Made by a program: the position numbers and the translations under genes. Source: Pseudomonadota bacterium (GTDB lineage Bacteria; Pseudomonadota; Alphaproteobacteria; Rhizobiales; Hyphomicrobiaceae). From it: a stretch of DNA of 46,839 bases. Under the pieces are notes generated by a model. The model did no database searches. It had not been told where the DNA came from and was given only the letters and a program-made list of their open reading frames with translations. Below are positions 36,576 through 45,279 of the stretch, in pieces; position 1 is the stretch's first letter, and each line of letters starts with the position of its first letter. The DNA is taken from contig JAFAFW010000030.1 in the NCBI GenBank assembly GCA_023423275.1, positions 1 through 46,839 on the forward strand. Direction: 5' to 3'.

Positions 36576-37073
36576 TCACGCTCCCGCGGGTGGGGCGGCT
36601 TGATAATCGCCGGAGCGTCCGCCCGATTTCGACAGCAGCCGGATCCCGGAAAAGCTCATGCCTTTATCCGCCGCCTTGAGCATGTCGTAGAGCGTGAGAC
36701 AGGCCACAGACACCGCGGTCAGCGCTTCCATCTCGACGCCCGTCTGTCCGGTCACCTTCACCTCGGCGCTTACGCGGATGCCAGGCGGAGACGCGGACAA
36801 CGCGAAGTCGACACTGGCCTTGGTAATGGCGAGCGGATGGCAGAGAGGAATCAGTTCATGAGTTTTCTTGGCCGCCATGATGCCCGCAATGCGCGCGGTC
36901 GCAAGCACGTCGCCTTTCTTGGCCTGTCCACTCTCCACGAGCGCCAGCGTCTCCGGCTGCATGGCGACGAAGCCTTCAGCGCGCGCAACCCGTCCGGTCT
37001 CGGTCTTGCCGGTGACGTCGACCATATTGGCCTCGCCCTCGGCATTGAGATGGGTCAGCGGTGCGTGGCTCAT
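36576..37073 (-). CDS. moaC: Cyclic pyranopterin monophosphate synthase
   Basis: MoaC makes cyclic pyranopterin monophosphate, the first stable molybdopterin precursor, acting after MoaA. The 165-residue protein has MVDVTGKTETGRVARA, the KKGDVLATARIAGIMAAKKTHELIPLCHPL block with its catalytic Lys and His residues, and GVEMEALTAVSVACLTLYDMLKAADKGM. Length and all motifs fit. It starts 14 bases after the trpC stop and its stop overlaps the possible GTG start of moeA, so the three probably share a transcript. Confidence 0.96.
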   Translation of the reverse strand: MSHAPLTHLNAEGEANMVDVTGKTETGRVARAEGFVAMQPETLALVESGQAKKGDVLATARIAGIMAAKKTHELIPLCHPLAITKASVDFALSASPPGIRVSAEVKVTGQTGVEMEALTAVSVACLTLYDMLKAADKGMSFSGIRLLSKSGGRSGDYQAAPPAGA

Positions 37074-37087
37074 CCGAGCGGCTCCGA

Positions 37088-37882
37088 TCAGGCGGCGGCC
37101 AGCAGGGCGCGGGTCGCAGACGTCACATCGGCCTGACGCATCAGGCTTTCTCCAACGAGGAACGTACCAACGCCGACATTGGCCAGGCGCACGATATCGG
37201 CAGGCGTGAAAATCCCGCTTTCGCCGATCGCAATGCGGTCGGCCGGAACCAGCGGCGCAAGCTGCTCGGTCGTTTCCAACTTGGTTTCAAACGTCTTGAG
37301 GTTGCGATTGTTGATACCGATCAGGCGACAATCGAGCTTCAGAGCACGCTCCATCTCGTCCGCGTCGTGGACTTCGGCAATGGCGTCCATGCTCCAGGCT
37401 TTGGCGGCGGCAGCGAGATCAGCGGCGGTGGCATCGTCGATTTGCGCGAGAATGATCAGGATGCAATCGGCGCCCCAGGCGCGCGCTTCGGCAACCTGAT
37501 AAGTGTCGAGCATGAAGTCCTTGCGCAGGACAGGCAGCCGCGTGGCGGCCCGCGCCGCCGTCAGATACTCCGGCGCGCCCTGGAATGATGGCGCGTCGGT
37601 CAAAATGGACAGACAGGTTGCGCCACCCGCCTCGTAGGCTTGGGCCAGCGCGGGCGGATCGAAATCAGCACGGATCAGGCCTTTTGACGGGCTCGCCTTC
37701 TTGATCTCGGCAATCAGCGCCGTGTGCCCGGCGGAGATCCGCTGTTCGATCGCCCCGGCGAAGGGCCGGACGGCAGAGGCTTCCCGCGCCGCGCCCTCGA
37801 TGACGGCCTGCGGCCGAGCGGCCTTGGCCACCTGGATTTCCTCACGCTTGTAACGCGTGATCCTGTCGAGGATGTCGCTCAT
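37088..37882 (-). CDS. trpC: Indole-3-glycerol phosphate synthase
   Basis: TrpC closes the indole ring in tryptophan synthesis. The 264-residue TIM barrel begins MSDILDRITRYKREEI and has the catalytic lysine region LIAEIKKASPSKGLIRADFDP, VLRKDFMLDTYQV, the strand VHDADEMERAL and IGINNRNLKTFETKLETTEQL. It ends VGTFLVGESLMRQADVTSATRALL. The ATG at 37882 follows AGGAC; the longer frame to 37963 has no homology. It is a single-function TrpC, not fused to TrpF. It is separated from trpD by an opposite-strand VOC gene. Confidence 0.97.
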   Translation of the reverse strand: MSDILDRITRYKREEIQVAKAARPQAVIEGAAREASAVRPFAGAIEQRISAGHTALIAEIKKASPSKGLIRADFDPPALAQAYEAGGATCLSILTDAPSFQGAPEYLTAARAATRLPVLRKDFMLDTYQVAEARAWGADCILIILAQIDDATAADLAAAAKAWSMDAIAEVHDADEMERALKLDCRLIGINNRNLKTFETKLETTEQLAPLVPADRIAIGESGIFTPADIVRLANVGVGTFLVGESLMRQADVTSATRALLAAA

Positions 37883-37993
37883 AGGTCCTGAATACCCGGT
37901 CGTGCCGAAGAAATATAGCGCCAGTCTATCGCCGCAAACTGCTGATTGAACCCTGAGACACAAAGCACGTCACGTCAAAGAGAGGTGTCCAGC

Positions 37994-38395
37994 ATGATTT
38001 CCATCAAGCTGACGAGCGTCATCGTGAACGATCAGGCCAGGGCCCTGACGTTCTATACCGAGATGCTCGGATTTGTCCTCAAGCAGGACATCCCGATGGG
38101 TGACGCACGATGGTTGACGGTGGTCTCGCCGGCCGACCCGGATGGTGTCCATCTGCTGCTGGAGCCAACCGGATTCGAATTTTCCAAGACCTATCAGAAA
38201 GCTCTCTACGAAGCGGGCGTCCCTCTGACGGCCTTTGCCGTCGACGACGTACCAGCGGAATACCAGCGCCTGATGGCGCTGGGCGTGACGTTTCGCGGAG
38301 AGCCGACCACCGGACCAGGGCCCGCGACGGCGACCCTGGATGACACCTGCGGCAACCTCATTCAGTTGTTTCAGGTCGGCCAGACGAGCCAGTAG
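37994..38395 (+). CDS. VOC-family (glyoxalase/dioxygenase-fold) protein
   Basis: The 133-residue protein has one vicinal-oxygen-chelate domain of two beta-alpha-beta-beta-beta units: VIVNDQARALTFYTEMLGFVLKQD, then VHLLLEPTG, and in the second unit PLTAFAVDDVPAEYQRLMALGVTFRGEP ending GNLIQLFQ. A metal site like that of glyoxalase I would use residues on the first and last strands; a Glu near VHLLLEP is present. The ATG at 37994 follows GAGAGG. It lies on the strand opposite to the trp genes, between trpC and trpD, so it does not belong to that operon. The reaction is unknown. Confidence 0.85.
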   Translation: MISIKLTSVIVNDQARALTFYTEMLGFVLKQDIPMGDARWLTVVSPADPDGVHLLLEPTGFEFSKTYQKALYEAGVPLTAFAVDDVPAEYQRLMALGVTFRGEPTTGPGPATATLDDTCGNLIQLFQVGQTSQ

Positions 38396-38416
38396 GCGCT
38401 TGAGAACTGCAGTTCC

Positions 38417-39442
38417 TCAGGCCTTCCCGTTGCTGATGGCCACCAGCCGCTCCAACGCGCGGGAAGCGGCGCCGGATTTGATGGATTCCGCGGCTTGCGC
38501 CACGCCATCGGGTAGATCTTTCGCCTTGCCGCCCACGATCAACGCCGCCGCCGCGTTGAGCAGCACGATATCGCGGAATGGCCCGGGCTCATCGGCCAGA
38601 ACGGCGCGGATCGCCGCGGCGTTGTAGGCCGCATCGCCGCCCTTCAGATCGGCCAACTTCGCGGGCTGCAGCCCCGCATCGGCCGGGGTCACCTCGAACA
38701 CGCGGATCACGCCGTCGTTGAGTTCGGCAACGTCGGTGACACCCGTCGTGGTCAGCTCATCCAGACCGTCGTGCCCGTGAACGACCCAGACGTGCTCGGC
38801 GCCGAGGTTCTTCAGCACTTGCGCAATCGGCTCCACCCACTGCCATGAAAAGACGCCCAGCACCTGCCGCTTGACGCCGGCCGGATTGGAAATGGGGCCG
38901 AGCAGGTTGAAGATCGTCCGGATCGCGAGTTCTGCGCGCACTGGCGCCCAATGCTTCATGGCCGAGTGGTGCATCGGCGCCCACATGAAACCGAGTCCGG
39001 CCTTCGAAATGCAGTCCGCAATCACCGGCGGAGGCACGTCGAGCTTGACGCCCAGCGCTTCCAGCACATCAGAAGCACCGGAAATGGACGATACGCGACG
39101 ATTGCCATGCTTGGCGATGGGCAGCCCCGCGCCCGCGGCCACAAGGCTGGCGCAGGTCGAGACGTTATAGGTGCCGTGGCCGTCACCGCCTGTGCCAACG
39201 ATGTCCACGGCTCCGGCCGGTGCTTCGACCGAGGTCATCTTCGAGCGCATCAGCTTGGCGGCGCCCGTGATTTCCTCGACCGTCTCGCCACGTACGCGCA
39301 GCGCCATCAGGAACGCGCCCATCTGCGCCGGGCTGGCGATGCCCGAGGTCATGATGTCGATTGCCGTGTGGCTTTCTTCGGCATCCAGTGTCGCGCCGGT
39401 CGCAACCTTCTGGATCAGTCTCTTCAACTCGTTGGCGGGCAT
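38417..39442 (-). CDS. trpD: Anthranilate phosphoribosyltransferase
   Basis: TrpD transfers the phosphoribosyl group of PRPP to anthranilate. The 341-residue product has the PRPP-binding GTGGDGHGTYNVSTCAS near residue 85, KHGNRRVSSISGASDVLEALG near residue 115, FMWAPMHHSAMKHWAPVR near 153 and the nearby NLLGPISNPAGVKRQVLGVF. All are standard TrpD blocks. It follows trpG by 18 bases on the same strand and is probably cotranscribed. It is a free-standing TrpD, not fused to TrpG. Confidence 0.97.
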   Translation of the reverse strand: MPANELKRLIQKVATGATLDAEESHTAIDIMTSGIASPAQMGAFLMALRVRGETVEEITGAAKLMRSKMTSVEAPAGAVDIVGTGGDGHGTYNVSTCASLVAAGAGLPIAKHGNRRVSSISGASDVLEALGVKLDVPPPVIADCISKAGLGFMWAPMHHSAMKHWAPVRAELAIRTIFNLLGPISNPAGVKRQVLGVFSWQWVEPIAQVLKNLGAEHVWVVHGHDGLDELTTTGVTDVAELNDGVIRVFEVTPADAGLQPAKLADLKGGDAAYNAAAIRAVLADEPGPFRDIVLLNAAAALIVGGKAKDLPDGVAQAAESIKSGAASRALERLVAISNGKA

Positions 39443-39460
39443 TGAATGTCCAATGTTGTG

Positions 39461-40075
39461 TCAGGCAGCGTGCGCGGCCTGCGTATTGCGGCGGCGGGGC
39501 GACAATCCTGCGAGCCGCAGGAAATTGGCGAGCAGATCGTGGCCATGCTCTGAGGCGATGCTCTCGGGATGGAACTGGACGCCGTGAATGGGCAGCGTCT
39601 TGTGCTGCAGGCCCATGATGATGCCGTCCGTCGTTTCGGCCGTGATCTCCAGAGTGGAGGGCAGGGTGGCGCGTTCGACGATCAGCGAATGATAGCGCGT
39701 GACGTTGAAGCGGCCGGGCAGGTCTGCAAACAGGCCCTGTCCTTCGTGGCGGATGGCAGACAGCTTGCCGTGCAACGGCAACGGCGCGCGGATGACTTTC
39801 CCGCCAAAGGCCTGGCCGATCGCCTGATGACCGAGGCAGACGCCGAGCAACGGGATGCTCTCGCCGGCCGCAGCCTTGATAAGATCGAGGCAGATCCCGG
39901 CTTCGTTGGGCGTGCACGGTCCCGGCGACAGCACGATGGCCTTCGGTTTCAGACCGAGGGCCTCCGTCACGGCGATCTTGTCGTTGCGACGGACTTCGCA
40001 ATCGGCTCCGAGCTCACCTAGAAAGTGAACCAGATTGTAGGTGAAGCTGTCATAGTTATCGATCAGGAGGAGCAT
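39461..40075 (-). CDS. trpG: Anthranilate synthase glutaminase component
   Basis: TrpG supplies ammonia from glutamine to TrpE. The 204-residue class I glutamine amidotransferase begins MLLLIDNYDSFTYNLVHFLGELG, has the oxyanion strand VLSPGPCTPNEAG, the nucleophile Cys80 in LLGVCLGHQAIGQAFGG, and the catalytic His-Glu in VQFHPESIASEHG. The same domain can serve PabA in folate synthesis, so it may be shared. It lies upstream of trpD. A SixA-like gene separates it from trpE; the fused TrpE(G) of several rhizobia is not found here. Confidence 0.96.
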   Translation of the reverse strand: MLLLIDNYDSFTYNLVHFLGELGADCEVRRNDKIAVTEALGLKPKAIVLSPGPCTPNEAGICLDLIKAAAGESIPLLGVCLGHQAIGQAFGGKVIRAPLPLHGKLSAIRHEGQGLFADLPGRFNVTRYHSLIVERATLPSTLEITAETTDGIIMGLQHKTLPIHGVQFHPESIASEHGHDLLANFLRLAGLSPRRRNTQAAHAA

Positions 40076-40177
40076 GATCGGCCTGAGTTCGGGTTGGGCG
40101 GTTCTTCGCCGGAACTAGAGGGTGCCACGAGCCGTCCGTCAAGTTCCCACGTCGGCGCGCTGGCGGTTCCGGCGAGA

Positions 40178-40699
40178 TCAAGAGCCCAGATTACGCGGTG
40201 TCTGGAAGAGCACCAGTCGGCCGGCAGATGGCTCGATCTCCCGCCATGCCGCGACATCGAACGTCAAAACGGCCAATCCGCAGGTCGGGAATTTGATGCC
40301 CATCGTGGCGATGTCGCGCCGCGATCCGCTGCCGGCAAGGTCGAGCGCCAGCGCATGCATGCCCGGATTGTGCCCGATCATCAGGACGTGGGCGACGCCG
40401 TTTCGCGTTCTTTTCAGAACGGCCAGCATCGTCGCTGCAGGAGCGAGATACAACTCAGGTTCGAAGATGATCTCCGGTGCTGGCGTCCCGAGGTTCGGGA
40501 GGACACGGTCCAGCGTCGCGCGTGTGCGTACCGAATCTGAGCACAGGATGAGGTCGGGGGTCGGCTCGCGCTTCCCCAACAGCGCCCCCATGGCAGCCGC
40601 TGCAGTGCGTCCCCGCGGAGACAGCGGCCGTTCCTGGTCATCGAGGCTTGGGTCGTCCCAGGACGATTTGCCGTGCCGGAGAAGGGAAAGCGTCAGCAT
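40178..40699 (-). CDS. SixA-like histidine phosphatase
   Basis: The 173-residue protein belongs to the histidine phosphatase (phosphoglycerate-mutase-like) fold. It has the catalytic RHG motif in LTLSLLRHGKSSWDD at residues 3-16, the second-arginine region ELYLAPAATMLAVL, and the second histidine in VLMIGHNPGMHALALDL near residue 105. SixA in Escherichia coli removes phosphate from histidine phosphotransfer proteins; other members act on small molecules. It lies between trpE and trpG on the same strand with ~100-base gaps, so it may ride on the trp transcript. Target unknown. Confidence 0.88.
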   Translation of the reverse strand: MLTLSLLRHGKSSWDDPSLDDQERPLSPRGRTAAAAMGALLGKREPTPDLILCSDSVRTRATLDRVLPNLGTPAPEIIFEPELYLAPAATMLAVLKRTRNGVAHVLMIGHNPGMHALALDLAGSGSRRDIATMGIKFPTCGLAVLTFDVAAWREIEPSAGRLVLFQTPRNLGS

Positions 40700-40802
40700 A
40701 GGCGAGAGTGGCTCATGGTGGCTCGTGGCTGCCGATTGCCAAAACCTAGCACAGTTTCATTGACGCTACGACGAAACGCGACTGTCGTCGCGGACGACAA
40801 GT

Positions 40803-42380
40803 CTACTGAAACGCGCCACCGTTTCCCGAACTGCCCTGCAGCGTCGAGCGCGTTGCGATCCGCACAGCTTCCTCCGCCGCCCGCACGAGTGCCTTGGCTT
40901 TGTTGATGCACTCTTGCTGCTCGTTTTCAGGAATCGAATCGTAGACGAGCCCAGCGCCTGCCTGGATGTGCATGACGCCGTCCTTCACGATCGCGGTGCG
41001 CAGCACGATACAGGTATCCATCTGACCATCAGCGGAGAAATACCCGACGCAGCCCGCGTAGGGGCCGCGCTTGTCCTTTTCCAGCTCATCGATGATCTCC
41101 ATCGCGCGCACCTTCGGCGCGCCGGAAACCGTGCCCGCCGGGAAACCCGCCATCAGCGCGTCGATCGCATCCTTCTTTGGATCGAGCCGTCCGATGACGT
41201 TGGAGACAATATGCATCACGTGGCTGTAGCGCTCGATGATGAAGCGCTCGGTCACTTCGACAGACCCGATTTCCGCGACGCGCCCGACATCGTTGCGGCC
41301 GAGATCGAGCAGCATGAGATGCTCGGCGCGCTCCTTAGGGTCGGCCAGCAGCGCTTCGGCAAGAGCCTGGTCTTCTGCGGCCGTGGCGCCGCGCCGCGCC
41401 GTACCTGCGATCGGCCGGATGGTGACTTCGCCATGGCGAACGCGCACCAGGATTTCAGGACTGGACCCGACCAGTGAGAAGCCGCCGAAGTCCAGATGAA
41501 ACAGGAATGGCGAAGGGTTGGTGCGCCGCAGCGCCCGATAAAGCGTGAATGGGGGCAGCGTGAACGGGGTCGAGAAACGCTGCGACAGCACCACCTGGAA
41601 CACGTCACCGGCAGCCACGTACTCCTTGGCCTTCGCCACCATCTCCATGTATTCGGCAGAAGTCGTGTTGGAGACCGGCTCGGGTAGCGTCAGGTCCTGA
41701 GGCGCATTGAGCGACGGGTGGACCAGTGGGGCTTCGAGGCTGGCGGCGACGCCTGCCAGCCGCCCGATGGCCTCCCGATATGCTTCCCGCGCTCCGATGC
41801 CCTCAACCGATCGCACCGGAGTGACCAGCGTCATCTCATCCTTGACCGCGTCGAAGATCACCATCAGCGTCGGCCGGATCAGCACAGCATCGGGTACGCC
41901 GAGAACGTCGGGACGCGGACTAGGCAGATTCTCGATCAGCCGGACCGTGTCATATCCCATGTAGCCGAACACGCCGGCTGCCATCGGCGGCAGATGATCC
42001 GGCACGGAAATCTCAGATCGGGCCAGCAGCGAACGCAAGGCGGTCAGTGTCGGTTCGGGCTCGCGCGTGAAGCTTTCGGGAGTTTCCGTCGGGTTGAGAT
42101 TGATCTCCGCCGTCTCTCCGAAAGCCCTCCAGACGAGATCCGGCTCCAGGCCGATGATGGAATAGCGCCCGCGTACCGCGCCGCCTTCTACCGACTCGAG
42201 CAGGAAGCTCATGGCCGATCCGCGCCCGCCCGCCGTGAGCTTGAGATAGGCCGAAACAGGCGTCTCGAGATCGGCGACCAACTTGGTAGAGAGAACCTGC
42301 GCCTTCCCGTTGTCGTAAGCCGTGGCGAAAGCATCGAAGGCAGGCGACACGTCGAGGTCAGCCGTCTCGGTCGTGGTCAC
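40803..42380 (-). CDS. trpE: Anthranilate synthase component I
   Basis: TrpE converts chorismate to anthranilate with ammonia from TrpG. The 525-residue product has the tryptophan feedback motif LLES at residues 60-63 and the chorismate-binding core: DVFQVVLSQRF, PSPFLFHLDFGGFSLVGSSPE, IAGTARRG, LLDLGRNDVGRVAEIGSV and FPAGTVSGAPKVRAMEIIDELE. It starts with GTG at 42380, eight bases after AAGGAA. It lies 39 bases after the PpiD-like gene, too close for a trp attenuator leader, so regulation would be from an upstream promoter or by feedback. Confidence 0.96.
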   Translation of the reverse strand: MTTTETADLDVSPAFDAFATAYDNGKAQVLSTKLVADLETPVSAYLKLTAGGRGSAMSFLLESVEGGAVRGRYSIIGLEPDLVWRAFGETAEINLNPTETPESFTREPEPTLTALRSLLARSEISVPDHLPPMAAGVFGYMGYDTVRLIENLPSPRPDVLGVPDAVLIRPTLMVIFDAVKDEMTLVTPVRSVEGIGAREAYREAIGRLAGVAASLEAPLVHPSLNAPQDLTLPEPVSNTTSAEYMEMVAKAKEYVAAGDVFQVVLSQRFSTPFTLPPFTLYRALRRTNPSPFLFHLDFGGFSLVGSSPEILVRVRHGEVTIRPIAGTARRGATAAEDQALAEALLADPKERAEHLMLLDLGRNDVGRVAEIGSVEVTERFIIERYSHVMHIVSNVIGRLDPKKDAIDALMAGFPAGTVSGAPKVRAMEIIDELEKDKRGPYAGCVGYFSADGQMDTCIVLRTAIVKDGVMHIQAGAGLVYDSIPENEQQECINKAKALVRAAEEAVRIATRSTLQGSSGNGGAFQ

Positions 42381-42419
42381 CGCGGTGATTCCTTTTTCCT
42401 TGCAGGACAGCCGCCGCCC

Positions 42420-44318
42420 TTAAGGCTGCTGACGTTCCGCCCCTACGGCGCGCAGGTAAGCGTTCTCGTTGATATTGACGCCGAGCTGATCCTGCAAGGC
42501 AGTGACGTAGCCGGCGACGACATCGCCTTGAAGCTGACGGCTGATGATCGGCCGCAGCTTGTCGAGGTCTTCCTTGGTCGGGGCGGCCGCCGGCGTCACC
42601 TCCGTGACCCGCAGGATCATCCGCGATGTGGCGTCCTTGGTTTCGACAGATACCGCACTGCCCTTCGCGGTGACGAAAGCCAATGACACAGCCGAATCAG
42701 GCAATCCGGGAGCGCCGCCTATGCGCTTGAAGTTCGCCGCGGTCTCGACCTTGCCGCCGACTTCCGCCGCGAGCTTGTCCATGGCCTCGCCCTTTGTCGC
42801 CCGGTCAGCCAGCTTCGTGCCAAGCTCCGACAACAGGCGACGCTTCTCCTGCGCCGTCCACAAAGCCTTTACATCAGCCTGGGCATCCTCGAACGAGCGC
42901 TGCTTGGCCTCGGTAACGCCGGCAACGTCGACCCAGCCATAGCCACTATCGGAAAGTTCGATCGCCTGGCTGTCGGATCCGACCCCAGTCTCGAAGGCCG
43001 TCGTCATGAAGCGTGCGATATCGGGACTTTCGAACGCTGGCTTCCCATCTGGACCCTTGCCCTCGCGGTCGATGGCGGTAATTTCCACAAACGGCACATT
43101 GAGGCTCGCCGCAATCTCTTTCAGAAGCTTACCGCCCGCGCGATTGTCATCGATCTCATCGTGGAGCCGATTGACCTCCGGTCCGGCCTTGTCGGCGGCG
43201 AGACGGTCCCGAACCTCGGTCTTGACGTCCTCAAGCGTGCGCTGCTTGCCCGGCTCGATGTCGGTCACCTTGACAATCACTGTCGCAAAGCGGCCCTCGA
43301 CGACGCCGGAAACGGCGCCCGACTGAAGGCCGAATGCAACGTCCGCCACCTTCGAATCGATGAGATCGCCGCGCGTCATCAGGCCCAGCGAGTAATCCTT
43401 TTCCTCCACGCCAAACTGCTTGGCGACGTCTTCGAAGCTGGTTCCCGATGCGATGGCTGCTGCGGCCTTGTCGGCCTCCGCCTTGTCCTTGAACGCGATC
43501 TGGAAGATGCGCCGCCGCTCCGGCACGGCATAGCGCGCCTTGTCGGCTTCATAGGCCGCCGCAATGTCTTCTTCACTGACCGAAACATGCTGCTTCACCG
43601 CGTCGACGGTCAGGTTGATGATCGCCAGGCTGCGGAATTCCGGCGTCATGAACTGCTGCTTATTGGCCTCGTAGGCTTCCTTCAGCTTCGCTTCGTCCGG
43701 TTCCGGCACTGTGATTGCAGCCGCCGGATCGATCGTGAAATGTTCGGCGCTACGCCTATCCTCACGATAGGAATGGAGGGCATTCAGAATCGTATCCGGA
43801 ACGACGGCACCGCTCGCCAAGGCATCGGTGAGCTGCTCGCGTACCTCTTCGCGCCGCCTCAGATCGAGAAAACCACGCTCGGTGAGGCCGAGCTCACGCG
43901 CCGCGTAGTCCACGGCAAGCCGGCTGAAATTGCCATCCTGACCACGGAATGCCGGATCCCGGCGGATCGCCTCCGCGACTGCCTCATCAGACAGCCCAAG
44001 CCCCATCCTCTTGGCCTCTTGCTCGACCGCCGAGGAGCCGACCAGCCGTGCAAGCACGCGTGTGTCCAATCCCCAGGCGCGAGCTTGCTCCATCGTCGGC
44101 CGCCGTCCGATCTGGCGGGCGATCAATTCCAGCTCGAGCTGCAGCGCACGTTGGAATTCCTCGGCAGAAATCTCTCGATCTCCGACACGGACCATCGCCG
44201 ACTGGCTGACACCCGTGAACACGTCGGCCACGCCCCACACTGCGAAGCTGACGATCAGCAAGCCCAAAAAGATCTTGGCCACCCAACCGGTGGCGCTGCG
44301 GCGCAGTGCATCTAGCAT
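42420..44318 (-). CDS. Membrane-anchored peptidyl-prolyl isomerase (PpiD/SurA type)
   Basis: From the ATG at 44318 the product has 632 residues. One membrane anchor (about residues 14-33, VAKIFLGLLIVSFAVWGVADVF) is followed by a SurA_N-type chaperone region (REISAEEFQRALQLELELIARQIG) and a parvulin-like domain near residues 250-350 (AVPERRRIFQIAFKDKAEADKAAAAI, GLMTRGDLIDSKVADVAFGLQSG). It should face the periplasm and help fold exported proteins. It is divergent from tpiA and precedes trpE by 39 bases. The parvulin active-site residues were not checked in detail. Confidence 0.9.
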   Translation of the reverse strand: MLDALRRSATGWVAKIFLGLLIVSFAVWGVADVFTGVSQSAMVRVGDREISAEEFQRALQLELELIARQIGRRPTMEQARAWGLDTRVLARLVGSSAVEQEAKRMGLGLSDEAVAEAIRRDPAFRGQDGNFSRLAVDYAARELGLTERGFLDLRRREEVREQLTDALASGAVVPDTILNALHSYREDRRSAEHFTIDPAAAITVPEPDEAKLKEAYEANKQQFMTPEFRSLAIINLTVDAVKQHVSVSEEDIAAAYEADKARYAVPERRRIFQIAFKDKAEADKAAAAIASGTSFEDVAKQFGVEEKDYSLGLMTRGDLIDSKVADVAFGLQSGAVSGVVEGRFATVIVKVTDIEPGKQRTLEDVKTEVRDRLAADKAGPEVNRLHDEIDDNRAGGKLLKEIAASLNVPFVEITAIDREGKGPDGKPAFESPDIARFMTTAFETGVGSDSQAIELSDSGYGWVDVAGVTEAKQRSFEDAQADVKALWTAQEKRRLLSELGTKLADRATKGEAMDKLAAEVGGKVETAANFKRIGGAPGLPDSAVSLAFVTAKGSAVSVETKDATSRMILRVTEVTPAAAPTKEDLDKLRPIISRQLQGDVVAGYVTALQDQLGVNINENAYLRAVGAERQQP

Positions 44319-44496
44319 CGCACAGACGATTCCTCGAATGGGAACAGGTTGCACGCGTTTTTGATGACAGCGCCGCCGTTCCGGTTTCGGTTTGATGTGA
44401 TATGAAGCCCAGCCCGCCCTTGAATGCAAGGCGGGATCACGTGACCATAGGGCGCGGACGGCCGGTTTGCCGCCCACCGCAGAACAAGGAGACGTC

Positions 44497-45279
44497 ATGA
44501 CCGCCAGTCCATCCACGCCCGCGGCAATCCGGCCGCTGGTCGCCGGAAACTGGAAAATGAACGGGCTCGGAGCGCAGCTCGGCGAAGCCGAAGTCGTTGG
44601 GGCAGCGCTCGGTCAGGACCGGGCCGCGGACGGAATCGACGTCATGATCTGCCCGCCCGCAACGCTGATTTCGCGGCTTGTGGAAAGCACCAAGGGGTCC
44701 CGGCTCGCCGTCGGCGGGCAGGATTGTCATTGGCTGGAGAGCGGGGCTCATACGGGCGACATCTCGGCGGAGATGCTGCGGGATGCTGGGGCAACCGCGG
44801 TGATCGTCGGTCACTCGGAACGCCGGGCGGACCATGGCGAGACGGACGCCATCGTCAAGGCCAAGGCCGAAGCCGCTTACCGTGCCGGACTGACCGCTAT
44901 CGTTTGCATCGGAGAGACGGCCGGCCAGCGCCGCGCGGGGCTCACACTGGACATCGTTGGCCGTCAGCTAGCCGGCTCAGTTCCCGATCAGGCGACCGCG
45001 GAAACGACTATCATCGCCTACGAGCCGGTTTGGGCCATCGGAACGGGGCTGACGCCGACGATTGAGGAAGTCGCGGACGTTCACGCGGCCATCAGAGCGG
45101 CCCTGGTGAAGCGCTTTCCATCGCATGGCGGCCATATGCGTATTCTTTATGGGGGCTCGGTGAAGCCGTCGAATGCCGCCGAATTGATGCGTGTCGCGAA
45201 CGTCAATGGCGCTCTTGTCGGCGGTGCCAGCCTGAAAGCAACCGATCTGCTGGGTATCATAGCGGGATGCAAAGCTTGA
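44497..45279 (+). CDS. tpiA: Triosephosphate isomerase
   Basis: TpiA interconverts dihydroxyacetone phosphate and glyceraldehyde-3-phosphate. The 260-residue TIM barrel has the substrate-binding lysine in VAGNWKMNG, GGQDCHWLESGAHTGDISAEML, the catalytic histidine in VIVGHSERR, the catalytic glutamate in IIAYEPVWAIGTG and the phosphate loop ILYGGSVKPSNAAEL. The ATG at 44497 follows AAGGAGA. Its end overlaps the next open frame by 13 bases. It is divergent from the PpiD-like gene. Confidence 0.97.
   Translation: MTASPSTPAAIRPLVAGNWKMNGLGAQLGEAEVVGAALGQDRAADGIDVMICPPATLISRLVESTKGSRLAVGGQDCHWLESGAHTGDISAEMLRDAGATAVIVGHSERRADHGETDAIVKAKAEAAYRAGLTAIVCIGETAGQRRAGLTLDIVGRQLAGSVPDQATAETTIIAYEPVWAIGTGLTPTIEEVADVHAAIRAALVKRFPSHGGHMRILYGGSVKPSNAAELMRVANVNGALVGGASLKATDLLGIIAGCKA

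Noticed and set aside
42381..42419. Trp attenuator leader before trpE
   Set aside because: Only 39 bases separate trpE from the upstream gene, with no room for a leader peptide and attenuator stems.
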